57,679 bases of DNA from Sulfobacillus benefaciens (GTDB taxonomy: Bacteria; Bacillota; Sulfobacillia; Sulfobacillales; Sulfobacillaceae): contig PXYW01000019.1 in NCBI GenBank assembly GCA_003023695.1, positions 1 through 57,679 on the forward strand, written 5' to 3'. The position numbers were made by a program, and so were the translations under genes. Within the stretch, counting starts at the first letter, position 1; each line of letters begins with the position of its first letter. The notes beneath the pieces are model-generated. The model was given only the letters and a program-made list of their open reading frames with translations, did no database searches and was not told the DNA's origin. Shown here piece after piece: positions 16,761-24,656 of the stretch.

Positions 16761-17523
16761 CTCCAATTGCTCTCCTTCGTGTATTAATCGCACGCTCGTC
16801 AAGGGGCCGCGAGGCTTCTTGCAGCGCTTTCACTTCTGCATGGGTCAATGGGCGATATCGACCCGACTCTAATCCTTCAATCGTTAACGGCCCATATTTA
16901 ATCCGAGTTAACTCCAACACGGGATGGCCAATCACCTGGAAAATGCGCCGCACTTCGCGCTTCATGCCTTCTGTCAAGGTCAACCGTACTAAAGTGCGGT
17001 CCGTTTCCCGCTTCACTACTTGAAGATTATGGGCATGAGCCATCCCTTCATCCAATGGAATCCCATCGCGGAGACGTTCGAGATGAGTCGTGCCGGGTCG
17101 GCCACGAACCCAGGCCTCGTAGACTTTTGGCACTTGAAAGGAGGGGTGCATTAATCGATGCGCTAAAATGCCGTCATTGGTCAACAGAAGCAATCCCGCG
17201 GTGTCCCGATCCAGACGGCCCACTGGGTAAAGTCGGCCAAAATTGGCGGGCAGCAGTTCCGACACCAAGTGTTGTGCGTGGCGATCCTTCAGGCTTGTTG
17301 TGTAGCCTGCTGGTTTATTCATTAACACATAGCGCTTCTGCACCTCGACCAAAGGCACAGGACGCCCGTCTAGAGTAATGTGATCTAGGGTAGGATCAAT
17401 ATCCATGCCCAACTCGGCCTTAACGCCGTTGACTTCTACACGGCCAGCAACAATCCACTGCTCCACCGTCCGCCGTGACGCCAATCCCGCATGCGCCAGC
17501 ACCTTTTGGATCCGCTCTGACAT
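16651..17523 (-). CDS. RNA pseudouridine synthase, RluB/RsuA family
   Basis: Isomerises a uridine in ribosomal RNA, probably 23S. An N-terminal S4 RNA-binding domain (MSERIQKVLAHAGLASRRTV, residues 1-60) is followed by the catalytic domain with GRLDRDTAGLLLLTNDG near residue 102, whose Asp is the nucleophile. RLTLTEGMKREVRRIF and LTRIKYGPL follow. At 290 residues it is longer than usual. The final 40 or so residues are Arg/Ser-rich and encoded within the start of the next gene, so they are probably an extension without its own fold. RluB and RsuB-like assignments cannot be separated here. Confidence 0.9.
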   Translation of the reverse strand: MSERIQKVLAHAGLASRRTVEQWIVAGRVEVNGVKAELGMDIDPTLDHITLDGRPVPLVEVQKRYVLMNKPAGYTTSLKDRHAQHLVSELLPANFGRLYPVGRLDRDTAGLLLLTNDGILAHRLMHPSFQVPKVYEAWVRGRPGTTHLERLRDGIPLDEGMAHAHNLQVVKRETDRTLVRLTLTEGMKREVRRIFQVIGHPVLELTRIKYGPLTIEGLESGRYRPLTHAEVKALQEASRPLDERAINTRRRAIGDERSSRPHHTGRLSLSTPRPRHSFRDTRGDSRRPHR

Positions 17524-17529
17524 AGCCCT

Positions 17530-18003
17530 TTACTCCGCCAACTCAAAAATGCACTCAATTTCTACTGCTGCATCCAGAGGCAAGGCATTGGTTCCCACCG
17601 CCGATCGGGCATGCCGACCCCTATCGCCAAAAATCTCTTGCAACAAGTCAGATGCGCCGTTAATTACCTGCGGCTGCTGGTGAAAGGTATCATGGCTCTG
17701 AACAAACCCCAGAACCTTAACCACTCGTTTGATGCGGTCAACACTGCCGGCAGCAGCGGCTGCCACACTGATGCAGTTGAGGATGGACTGTCTAGCAGCC
17801 GCCACCGCGTCCTCGATAGAAACCGTATCACCTACCGCGCCCTTGGCTACTAATACTCCGTCTTTAAGCGGCAGTTGCCCTGACGTAAAGCACAAGCTGC
17901 CAATAATCACGCTGGGGACGTATGACGCGACCGGTTTTGGAGGTTCAGGCAGTTCAATCCCCATAGATTTAAGCCGCTCACTAGTGCGTTGAATTTGTGA
18001 CAT
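17530..18003 (-). CDS. RidA/YjgF-family protein
   Basis: Probable 2-iminobutanoate/enamine deaminase-like protein that clears reactive enamines. The 157-residue protein has the family hallmarks TSGQLPLKDG near residue 40, the central Ala-rich helix AARQSILNCISVAAA, and a C-terminal VGTNALPLDAAVEIECIFEL. The Arg expected after RSAVG in classic RidA is absent: the sequence is ARSAVGTNALP, while a preceding Arg is present. It belongs to the longer, YjgH-like branch seen in many Firmicutes, so the precise activity is uncertain. It ends seven bases before the pseudouridine synthase gene and is probably co-transcribed with it. Confidence 0.88.
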   Translation of the reverse strand: MSQIQRTSERLKSMGIELPEPPKPVASYVPSVIIGSLCFTSGQLPLKDGVLVAKGAVGDTVSIEDAVAAARQSILNCISVAAAAAGSVDRIKRVVKVLGFVQSHDTFHQQPQVINGASDLLQEIFGDRGRHARSAVGTNALPLDAAVEIECIFELAE

Positions 18004-18157
18004 CTGGATCCCTCCGACTCATACTGCGCTGCTTACCACATATGTTTAGGATAGCCGGTCCCCAATATCCCTATCCTGCAACTATCCATGCTTCGCGGAT
18101 CAGTATACCAGGAAGTGGTGGACACGGCACCTATCAATAACCAGGAAGAGGCGGGTC
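18004..18157. other. Divergent intergenic region between ridA-like gene and spmB
   Basis: No gene. A 7-bp inverted repeat (AGGATAG / CTATCCT) around 18045-18078 could form a hairpin or operator. AGGAAGAGGCGG, next to the spmB start, is its ribosome-binding site. Confidence 0.4.
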
Positions 18158-18697
18158 GTGGCCATGAGCTCGGTACTCATTGATACCATTTCCATTTGGG
18201 CAATTCCGTTTTTGATAGGATTCATTCCGTTGTTTGGTTGGCTTCGTGGCGTAAAAGTCTATGAAACCTTTGTGGAAGGAGCCCAAGAAGGCTTTAATAT
18301 GGCCATTCGCATGATTCCCTTTCTCGTAGGAATCTTAGTGGCCCTTAACATCTTCCAAGCTTCCGGCGCGTTCGATGCGGTCATTCATTTGCTGGCCCCT
18401 ATTTTGGGAAAGGTGGGAGTCCCGGCTGCTGTCGTACCATTAATTTTGGTGCGTCCACTTTCTGGAGGTGCAGCACTAGGAGTCACTACTGGCCTCTTGC
18501 AGCATTATGGGCCCGATTCGTTTGTGGGCCGGGTGGCCTCTACTTTGCAAGGAAGCACCGATACGACGTTTTATGTAATTACGCTGTACTTTGGCTCCAT
18601 AGCTGTACGCCAGACGCGATACGCTTTGCCTGTCGCCCTAATCGGCGATCTTGCCGGATTCGTTGCCGCCATTGTGATCTGCCATCTGCTGTTCTAA
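18158..18697 (+). CDS. spmB: Spore maturation protein B
   Basis: Membrane protein needed for core dehydration and heat resistance of spores. The 179-residue protein has the nucleoside-recognition (Gate) domain pattern: PFLIGFIPLFGWLRGVKVYETFVEGAQEG at the start in shortened form, RPLSGGAALG in the middle and STDTTFYVITLYFGS near residue 130. About five helices are predicted. The start is the GTG at 18158, or the ATG six bases later. In Bacillus, spmA and spmB are adjacent in one operon. Here they face each other and end 32 bases apart. Confidence 0.93.
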   Translation: MAMSSVLIDTISIWAIPFLIGFIPLFGWLRGVKVYETFVEGAQEGFNMAIRMIPFLVGILVALNIFQASGAFDAVIHLLAPILGKVGVPAAVVPLILVRPLSGGAALGVTTGLLQHYGPDSFVGRVASTLQGSTDTTFYVITLYFGSIAVRQTRYALPVALIGDLAGFVAAIVICHLLF

Positions 18698-18729
18698 ATC
18701 GCGTACCCTTTTCGGGTTTAACACCGGAA

Positions 18730-19320
18730 TCACTCATCCGAATCGCGGTGCCAACGTCGGAAAATCCGATCGGCGGTAATAGCCACAATTGACGAAAACA
18801 TGGTAGCAATAATGGTAGGGCCAACTATTTCGGTTGGGTTGCGAGACCCAGCAGCTACCCTGAGAGCAATCACGGTCGCCGGGATTAAGTTAATTGAGGC
18901 GGTGTTGATGGCCAAAAAGGTAATCATGTCCTGAGAGGCGCGATCTTTGACCCGGTTTAGTTTTTGCAGTTCCTCCATAGCTTTCAGTCCAAAAGGGGTC
19001 GCCGCCCCGCCCATGCCCAAAATATTTGCAGACATGTTCATCAACATGTTGCCCATAGCCGGATGATCTTTGGGAATGCCCGGAAACAATCGTCCGACCA
19101 GAGGCGTCATAATACGCGCCAAACCTTTCATTAATCCTGACTCTTGGGCTATTTTAGCCATACCTAGCCATAGGGACATAATGCCAATAAACCCTATGGC
19201 AATTTCTACAGCTTTTTCGCTGCTGGTAACGATAGCTTCGGTGACTGGAAGCATCGAGTGGTGGGCGGCACTGACCACAAGTCCTCCCAAAATCAGCAAC
19301 AACCACACAATGTTGACCAT
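18730..19320 (-). CDS. spmA: Spore maturation protein A
   Basis: Partner of SpmB in spore core dehydration, also a Gate-domain membrane protein. The 196-residue protein contains SLWLGMAKIAQESGLM, MNMSANILGMGGAATPFGLKAM (key segment near residue 95) and FLAINTASINLIPATVIALR. Five helices are predicted. GGGAGGGG lies upstream of the ATG at a usable distance. Convergent orientation with spmB separates the pair, so they need different promoters. A CATATACT at plus 19362-19369 is a possible sigma-E -10, but I could not find a convincing -35. Confidence 0.93.
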   Translation of the reverse strand: MVNIVWLLLILGGLVVSAAHHSMLPVTEAIVTSSEKAVEIAIGFIGIMSLWLGMAKIAQESGLMKGLARIMTPLVGRLFPGIPKDHPAMGNMLMNMSANILGMGGAATPFGLKAMEELQKLNRVKDRASQDMITFLAINTASINLIPATVIALRVAAGSRNPTEIVGPTIIATMFSSIVAITADRIFRRWHRDSDE

Positions 19321-19382
19321 AACTGCCCCTCCCGTTGGCGCGTGTAAACCCGCCTACGGGAGTATATGGCTTGTCACGGATC

Positions 19383-20237
19383 CTAATGACCCGGATCTAA
19401 AGTGATATTGTCAATGAGACGGGCAGTGCCAACATAAGCGGCCAACGCAAGCGTCACAGGGCGCTCTATGATTTCAACCGGACGAAGCGACTCAAAGTCC
19501 ACACACTCGACATATTCTGCCGACAAGTCTGCTTCAGCGAGAGTGTTTTTTACCCATGCCACCAAGACCTCTGCTCGTCTTTCCCCACGTTGAAACAAAG
19601 TTTCCGCTGCTTTTAGCCCCTGGTATAGATAACTGGCTTTCTCTTTTTCTTCTGGCGAGAGATAGCGGTTTCTCGAGGAGAGCGCTAGTCCCGAGGGTTC
19701 CCTCACGGTGGCCACTCCAACCACCTTCACCGGAAAATTCAAATCGTGGACCATTTGCCTAATGATGGCCAGTTGCTGAGCGTCCTTTTGCCCGAACACT
19801 GCCACATCCGGCTGCACAATATGCAGCAACTTAGTCACCACTGTGGTGACCCCCGCAAAATGGGTAGGACGGCTCCTTCCGCATAATACCTGCGACATTT
19901 CCCCCACAACAACTGTGGTAAGACTGGTGCCGCCAGGATACATCACTTCCACCGACGGATTAAAGATCAGGTCCGCTTTCCCAAGATGCGCTAGTTTTTC
20001 CAGGTCAAGCGTTAAATCCCGCGGATACCGGGAAAAATCTTCGGAAGGCCCAAACTGCAATGGATTGACAAATATAGACACCACAACCTTGTCCGCTATT
20101 TCCGCAGCTTTAGCCACCAAAGCCAAATGGCCGGCATGCAATGCTCCCATCGTCGGCACCAAGGCTACGGTTTTTCCCACACGGCGCCACGACTCGTGCC
20201 AAAACCGCATTTGGTCAAGTGTTACCACAATTTCCAC
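19383..20237 (-). CDS. panC: Pantothenate synthetase
   Basis: Joins pantoate and beta-alanine with ATP to make pantothenate, the coenzyme A precursor. The 284-residue protein has the nucleotidyltransferase motif VPTMGALHAGHLALV (residues 27-41, HxGH-like), FVNPLQFGPSEDFSRYPR, the FGQKDAQQL segment near residue 148, and the KMSKS-equivalent region LALSSRNRYLSPEE. Length is typical. panB and panD are not adjacent. It follows the disulfide oxidoreductase gene by four bases, so it may be read from the same transcript. Confidence 0.95.
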   Translation of the reverse strand: MEIVVTLDQMRFWHESWRRVGKTVALVPTMGALHAGHLALVAKAAEIADKVVVSIFVNPLQFGPSEDFSRYPRDLTLDLEKLAHLGKADLIFNPSVEVMYPGGTSLTTVVVGEMSQVLCGRSRPTHFAGVTTVVTKLLHIVQPDVAVFGQKDAQQLAIIRQMVHDLNFPVKVVGVATVREPSGLALSSRNRYLSPEEKEKASYLYQGLKAAETLFQRGERRAEVLVAWVKNTLAEADLSAEYVECVDFESLRPVEIIERPVTLALAAYVGTARLIDNITLDPGH

Positions 20238-20241
20238 TAGT

Positions 20242-20922
20242 TCAACGTCCTTGCTCTATAATGTTTTTCAGCGTGCGAATCAAGTAGTCTTCGCTGACCG
20301 CGCCTTCAATGGCGCCGGAAGGCCCACGGCCCAGCCTTACGACGGTACGAGGCACCGCATACACCGCATTTTCTTCCGCCCATTGGGGGAATTCGGTTGC
20401 TTCCACCACAGTGCCGCGCACCCTTGCCGGATTGGCTAATGCCAATGTGTGCACCAGGCGTACCGCCCGGGGACAATGGGGTCAGGTTGGAGTGACAAAG
20501 ACCTCCAGTGTAATATCGTCTTCGATATTACGAATAAAGTTCAAAGAGGGATCCGACAATCTAATGCGATTTTGCGAGACGTCCAGCAGTGCTTCTATCA
20601 ACACCGAAAATTCATAACCCGTCGGCAAACCAATAAACCGAATCCCACTATCTTCCCGTCGATGATCGGCAACCACCAACGTTGGCACGTGCTGCACTCC
20701 ATAGAGCGCTGCCAGCAAATTATCATGGCCCACGTCCCATACCTCTAAACGCAGCAAGTCCGGCATCACACGCACGACGTCGCGAAGCAACGACTCGGCA
20801 TCATGGGACCATTGATGGCCGGCTTCGACAAATAATTCCAGATGCACCGGAAACTTCAAATCTCGAAACATCTCGCGCAATGTCTGCCTATCCCGTTCAG
20901 AGAGAGGGTTCATGGCTATCAT
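20242..20922 (-). CDS. Selenocysteine-containing protein disulfide oxidoreductase (glutaredoxin-like PDO)
   Basis: Two consecutive open frames (20482-20922 and 20242-20454) lie in the same phase, joined through a UGA at 20482-20484 with no other stop. Reading UGA as Sec gives a 226-residue protein resembling archaeal-type PDO with two thioredoxin folds. The C-terminal site reads FVTPT-U-PHCPRAVR, where the family has FVTPTCPYCP. Downstream VVEATEFPQWAEENAV and AVPRTVV match family sequence. The N-terminal fold keeps FIGLPTGYEF, but its CxxC is gone (GHQWSHDA). A bacterial-SECIS-like hairpin follows the UGA. The ATG at 20922 overlaps the rhodanese gene by 26 bases; the ATG at 20913, nine bases after GGGG, is an alternative start. 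Likely role: thiol-disulfide exchange. A nonsense mutation is the competing reading. Confidence 0.8.
20454..20484 (-). promoter_or_regulatory. Candidate bacterial SECIS element with its UGA
   Basis: Starting 11 bases after the UGA (plus 20482-20484), CCGGGCG pairs with CGCCUGG in all seven positions (one G-U) around a GUA loop; opening the last pair gives GGUAC. The loop begins 18 bases after the UGA and its first base is G. This fits the published bacterial SECIS model (apical loop 16-37 bases from UGA, G in the first two loop positions) and shares GGU with the E. coli fdhF loop. Confidence 0.7.
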
Positions 20923-21355
20923 CCCCGACCATCATGTCTCTGCCCCCTTGCGATAATTCCCGGTATTGTCGCGAACGCATCGATTCCCAGGCAATCATGC
21001 CCCCAGACACCACCGCATGGTTGCGAAAACCGCGGCGTTTTAGTATATGAAATGCTTGCATGGCACGGTAACCAGACCGGCACACTAGCACTATCGGTTT
21101 GGTGCGGTCCAGTTGTTGGCACCGTTGGCGAATCTCTGCCAACGGAATGGATTCGCTCTGGGGAATGTGGCCGCGGAAATATTCTTCCGCCGTGCGTACG
21201 TCTACTACCGTGATTAGTCCTGATGCCAACGCCTCGGCAGTCTTCTCGGCGGAAATCCGTCGAGTTCCAATAATCGGGGCTACCTGACGCCAGATAAGCC
21301 AAAACGCTAAAAGGCCGAAAGCGATATTAGTCACCAGTCCCACCGTCACCACCAC
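20897..21355 (-). CDS. Membrane-anchored rhodanese-domain protein
   Basis: A 152-residue protein with one N-terminal transmembrane helix (residues 3-22) and a cytoplasm-facing rhodanese domain. The domain shows VVDVRTAEEYFRGHIPQSESIP and the active loop VLVCRSGYRA with the catalytic Cys. Such proteins transfer sulfane sulfur or act as thiol carriers. The C-terminal tail is acidic and overlaps the disulfide-oxidoreductase start, so the two are translated together. This coupling suggests the redox protein may reduce or receive sulfur from the rhodanese; that role is an inference. Confidence 0.88.
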   Translation of the reverse strand: MVVTVGLVTNIAFGLLAFWLIWRQVAPIIGTRRISAEKTAEALASGLITVVDVRTAEEYFRGHIPQSESIPLAEIRQRCQQLDRTKPIVLVCRSGYRAMQAFHILKRRGFRNHAVVSGGMIAWESMRSRQYRELSQGGRDMMVGDDSHEPSL

Positions 21356-21454
21356 TTTCAGTTTCCCTAGGCATTGGACGCATAGCCACCTACTTTGGCA
21401 ACCGGGTCGATGCCCATTCCTAGATTTCAGTTTATCGATTTGGCGGTCACTTGG
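21356..21454. other. Intergenic region between SNF2 helicase end and rhodanese gene
   Basis: 99 bases between the rhodanese start and the helicase stop, both on the minus strand. Nothing definite; no terminator with a T-run is visible after the repair operon's neighbour. Confidence 0.3.
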
Positions 21455-23029
21455 CTACAGTCCGGGCTCTGAAGAAGGCCAGGTCAATCGCTTGCGAACC
21501 GCAATAAATTCATTGCCCAAGGCATCCAATCGCGCTTCGATCTCAGATCGGTCATCTTCCCAGAAGAAAATATCTAGTAGGCGGCTTTCTAGGCTCCCTC
21601 GCTTTTCCAAGTGACGCAATATCACATCAAGCTCGCCCACCACTTGGCGAAACAAGTCAATTTTTTCGTGGAGCAGTCTTAAAATATCTTCTTCCACAGT
21701 CTCCACGGTAAGCAGGTTGTAAATTTCCACCGGATGCTGTTGCCCAATCCGATGCACTCGCCCAATTCGTTGTTCGATTCGCATTGGATTCCAGGGCAAG
21801 TCAAAATTTATTAATTGATGGCAAAATTGCAGATTGATACCTTGTCCTCCCGCCTCCGTTGAGACTAGAACCGAAGGTTGGGAGCGGAACCATTCAATCA
21901 ACGTGTCGCGTTCTTTTCCCCTTAACCCTCCATGAAATGCCCTGGAGGGAAATCCCATGGCGTTTAAGTAATTAACCAGCATATCTTGGGTGGCTCGATA
22001 TTCCGTAAAAATCAATACTTGCCCTGGTAAGTGGGGAAGCATCTGGGCAACCGCTTCGGCTTTGGCAGTCACCTCGATGGATTGGGCCAGGGAGACCAAT
22101 TCATGTCGGATTGAACCCATCCACTCTGCGTTTTTTAACGTGGGAACCAAAGAGTGAGGCGAAGAACAAATTTCTCGTTGCATCATAATTAACGGCAATA
22201 CCGTGTCCTGACCCACCCGATGACGATATTCATTGCGCAGCACTCGAGTCAATTCATCGTAAAGCACCCTTTCTTTTTGACTCAACGTAATCGGCCATAG
22301 TGTGACCTCTCGTGGCACAAAGTCGATGCCGACGGTTTGCCTTTGGTTGCGGACCATGACCTGCGATAATAACTGTCTTAATGCTTCAGCATTTTTTGGG
22401 GTGCGCTTATCTAAAATAAATTGCCGATAAAATCTCAGATAAGGTCCAAACAACCCAGGCTTAACTAAATTGACCAAAGTATACAGCTCGGTCAATTGGT
22501 TCTCCATAGGCGTGGCCGTTAGCAGCACCATATATCGTGCCTTTAGCCCGGCAACCAACTCGTAATTTTGTGTGCGGTTATTTTTTAAGTGATGGGCCTC
22601 ATCCACGATGACCATATCCCAAGTCACAAATTGCAATTGGTGTGACAGTGGCCCGCGCTTGGCACTATCAATCGATAAGACCCAGAGCCATCCCCGATCG
22701 TGAGGACTACGCATGGCGGTCCATCCAAATTTGTCTTGCAGTTCAGAAATCCACTGACTAATGAGACCAGCTGGCACTAAAATCAAGACTTGCTCGATTA
22801 AGCCCCGAGCTTTTAATTCAGCAATAATTAACCCCGCTTCAATTGTTTTGCCTAACCCCACTTCATCCGCTAAAATCGCACGCCCATCCAGTTGGTTGAC
22901 GACTTTTAAGACACTATCAATTTGATAGTCATGGACATCAAGCCCCCGCCCTACATGCGACTTCAGTTGAGGCCAGGCTTGTAGGCGAACAATTGGCAGG
23001 CTTTCCATTTCATCCACATCCTGTATCAC
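21455..23029 (-). CDS. SNF2-family DNA-dependent ATPase/helicase
   Basis: A 524-residue SWI2/SNF2 ATPase with all helicase motifs: Walker A LADEVGLGKTIEAGL (residues 53-67), DEAHHLKN (motif II), LLTATPMEN (III), and in the second RecA domain STEAGGQGINLQFC, FDLPWNPMRIEQRIGRVHRIGQ (V and VI). The pattern is close to RapA/HepA-like remodelers but without their extra domains. It starts nine bases after the LigD-type polymerase gene and is the last gene of the Ku-LigD operon. It may clear proteins from DNA ends during repair; that role is inferred from context only. Confidence 0.93.
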   Translation of the reverse strand: MIQDVDEMESLPIVRLQAWPQLKSHVGRGLDVHDYQIDSVLKVVNQLDGRAILADEVGLGKTIEAGLIIAELKARGLIEQVLILVPAGLISQWISELQDKFGWTAMRSPHDRGWLWVLSIDSAKRGPLSHQLQFVTWDMVIVDEAHHLKNNRTQNYELVAGLKARYMVLLTATPMENQLTELYTLVNLVKPGLFGPYLRFYRQFILDKRTPKNAEALRQLLSQVMVRNQRQTVGIDFVPREVTLWPITLSQKERVLYDELTRVLRNEYRHRVGQDTVLPLIMMQREICSSPHSLVPTLKNAEWMGSIRHELVSLAQSIEVTAKAEAVAQMLPHLPGQVLIFTEYRATQDMLVNYLNAMGFPSRAFHGGLRGKERDTLIEWFRSQPSVLVSTEAGGQGINLQFCHQLINFDLPWNPMRIEQRIGRVHRIGQQHPVEIYNLLTVETVEEDILRLLHEKIDLFRQVVGELDVILRHLEKRGSLESRLLDIFFWEDDRSEIEARLDALGNEFIAVRKRLTWPSSEPGL

Positions 23030-23038
23030 TAACTCACC

Positions 23039-23890
23039 TCAGATTGGTAGCAAGTTATATCTCTCCACCACATCCCCTAGACGACAGCGGGGAGTTTTGA
23101 TCCTAAACAAGTCGCCGACTTGAGCCACTCGATCCAGCACTCGAGCCGGGGTCCAGTGATGCGGATCATATTCCAATTCATCAAGGCGTACCGGCGTGGA
23201 CACACTAGCCGCCTGGGTGGCACGCATACTATAGACCCCGATCATGGTGCGCACCGACCCATTTTGCAAATAATCCAGGTAAATCCGATTTCCACGTTGC
23301 GCCTTTAATCGCTCTACCGTCAAAGATTCCGGAAATGTGGCTGCCAGTAGTGTGGCCAAACTTTTCATCCAATACACCACAGAGCGATGGTCTTGGGGTT
23401 CAATCGGAATATAAAAGTGCACACCTTTGCCGCCGGAAGTCTTCAACACAAAAGGCACTGCTAGTTTTTCCCACAACAGAGCCACAGCGTAGGCTGCCTC
23501 AGCCACCTTTGACCATAGGCAATCTTGAGGGGGGTCCAAATCCAGTACGGCCCAATCGTGTTGATGGGGACGATCCAAGCACCCTAATGGCACATGGAAT
23601 TCTAAAGTCCCCTGGGCCACCCATTGCAACAGCTGGTGGGCATTGTCAATCCTAATCGGTTGACTCTCCCAATACTTTTGATAAAACATGGGACCGCCAA
23701 TATCTTCGGTCCAGCGTTTAAGGGTGATGGCCCGACCCATTAGGTGTGGAATCATCACATCCGCTATGGCATCGTAATAGGCCATTATCTCCATTCGCGT
23801 CAGGCCCATATCGGGAAAGATGATCCGGTCAGGGTGTTTGACCGTGATCCCCTTCCATACCATTTGACTGCCATTGCCGGATCCGCGCAT
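23039..23890 (-). CDS. LigD-type DNA polymerase/primase domain protein
   Basis: Stand-alone homologue of the LigD polymerase domain, an archaeo-eukaryotic primase that fills ends during non-homologous end joining. The 283-residue protein has ITLKRWTEDIGGPMFYQKYW, the metal site VLDLDPP (D-x-D), and LKTSGGKGVHFYIPI with the usual SGxxGxH-like segment. It is followed by RGNRIYLDYLQNG. I chose the ATG at 23888-23890 with GGGAGG upstream. The gene overlaps the ligase gene by 62 bases. Pol and ligase on separate polypeptides, without a nuclease domain, is a common arrangement outside mycobacteria. Confidence 0.92.
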   Translation of the reverse strand: MRGSGNGSQMVWKGITVKHPDRIIFPDMGLTRMEIMAYYDAIADVMIPHLMGRAITLKRWTEDIGGPMFYQKYWESQPIRIDNAHQLLQWVAQGTLEFHVPLGCLDRPHQHDWAVLDLDPPQDCLWSKVAEAAYAVALLWEKLAVPFVLKTSGGKGVHFYIPIEPQDHRSVVYWMKSLATLLAATFPESLTVERLKAQRGNRIYLDYLQNGSVRTMIGVYSMRATQAASVSTPVRLDELEYDPHHWTPARVLDRVAQVGDLFRIKTPRCRLGDVVERYNLLPI

Positions 23891-24656
23891 GGCGCAATCG
23901 TCCTCCCTTGGTTCTTTCGCGAAACTCCACTTCGACACGCAAGGCGCGAGCATCTCTGTCCAGTAGTTCTGGGTTCCAGTCGGTCGGCGCCATCACCTTG
24001 GCGACTAGGGGCCCGTCCGCCTCCTCGGCGAGTCCCCATTGCCAATTTCCTGTAGATAATTTGGCTATACCGGACACAACAAACCATTCGCGATGCATCG
24101 ACAAAAATTTTTGCCAATATTTCACACGTTTGCCCGGCCAATAACGGCTACTGCGAAGCTTAGCCATGACACCTTCCAATTGTGCCGCGCTCGCTGCTTG
24201 GAACAGGTCGAGCCCGCGGCCAGTGACGCCTTGGGAGACTATAAATAGGGAGTGCTCCTTAACCGGCAACTGTTCCAGATATTCTCGGCGACGATAAAAC
24301 GGCTCGTGCAAGTGCCATTGCCCGTCACTGAACAAGCAATCAAAGGCGATAGCCAAGTGTGGTACCGGGCGACGGCTTTGCAATGCTGCAAACGATGGGC
24401 CACCATTTTGCCAGGCGACCACTTCGGCGTCGACCACCATTCCCTTGGGAAGAATGTCCTTTAGCTGAACCAGGTCGGGAAACCATTTCAGCAAGTTGTC
24501 CCCGCGGCGAGAAAAAATCTTGAGTTCATGAACGTGACTGATTATTGCGCGAAATCCATCCCATTTAATTTCATACCACCAGTCTTCGGAATCGAAGGGC
24601 GCGTCGGCCGTCACCCCAAGCATCGGGGGGATGAATTCTGCGGGGTCCCGGATCAT
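23829..24656 (-). CDS. ATP-dependent DNA ligase, LigD ligase-domain type
   Basis: Seals DNA breaks in Ku-dependent end joining. The 275-residue protein carries the nucleotidyltransferase motifs: I EIKWDGFR with adenylated Lys31, III near FDCLFSDG, IV EGVMAKL and V near VKYWQKFL. An OB-fold follows with VEVEFRERTKGGRLRHAR. It begins with the MLGVTADAPF region typical of short LigD-like ligases. Its ATG overlaps the Ku stop by four bases, and the polymerase gene begins inside its end. Confidence 0.93.
   Translation of the reverse strand: MIRDPAEFIPPMLGVTADAPFDSEDWWYEIKWDGFRAIISHVHELKIFSRRGDNLLKWFPDLVQLKDILPKGMVVDAEVVAWQNGGPSFAALQSRRPVPHLAIAFDCLFSDGQWHLHEPFYRRREYLEQLPVKEHSLFIVSQGVTGRGLDLFQAASAAQLEGVMAKLRSSRYWPGKRVKYWQKFLSMHREWFVVSGIAKLSTGNWQWGLAEEADGPLVAKVMAPTDWNPELLDRDARALRVEVEFRERTKGGRLRHARIRQWQSNGMEGDHGQTP

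Noticed and set aside
18705-18717. ACCC/GGGT hairpin between spmB and spmA as a terminator
   Set aside because: Only four base pairs; too weak to call.
20431-20446. Second hairpin after the PDO UGA (ATTGGC/GCCAAT) as the SECIS element
   Set aside because: Its loop starts about 41 bases after the UGA, beyond the usual 16-37 range, and has no G in the first two loop positions.
20242-20454. Separate 70-residue gene at the end of the disulfide oxidoreductase
   Set aside because: It is in phase with the preceding frame, begins in the middle of the thioredoxin fold and has no ribosome-binding site. It is the part of the protein after the UGA.
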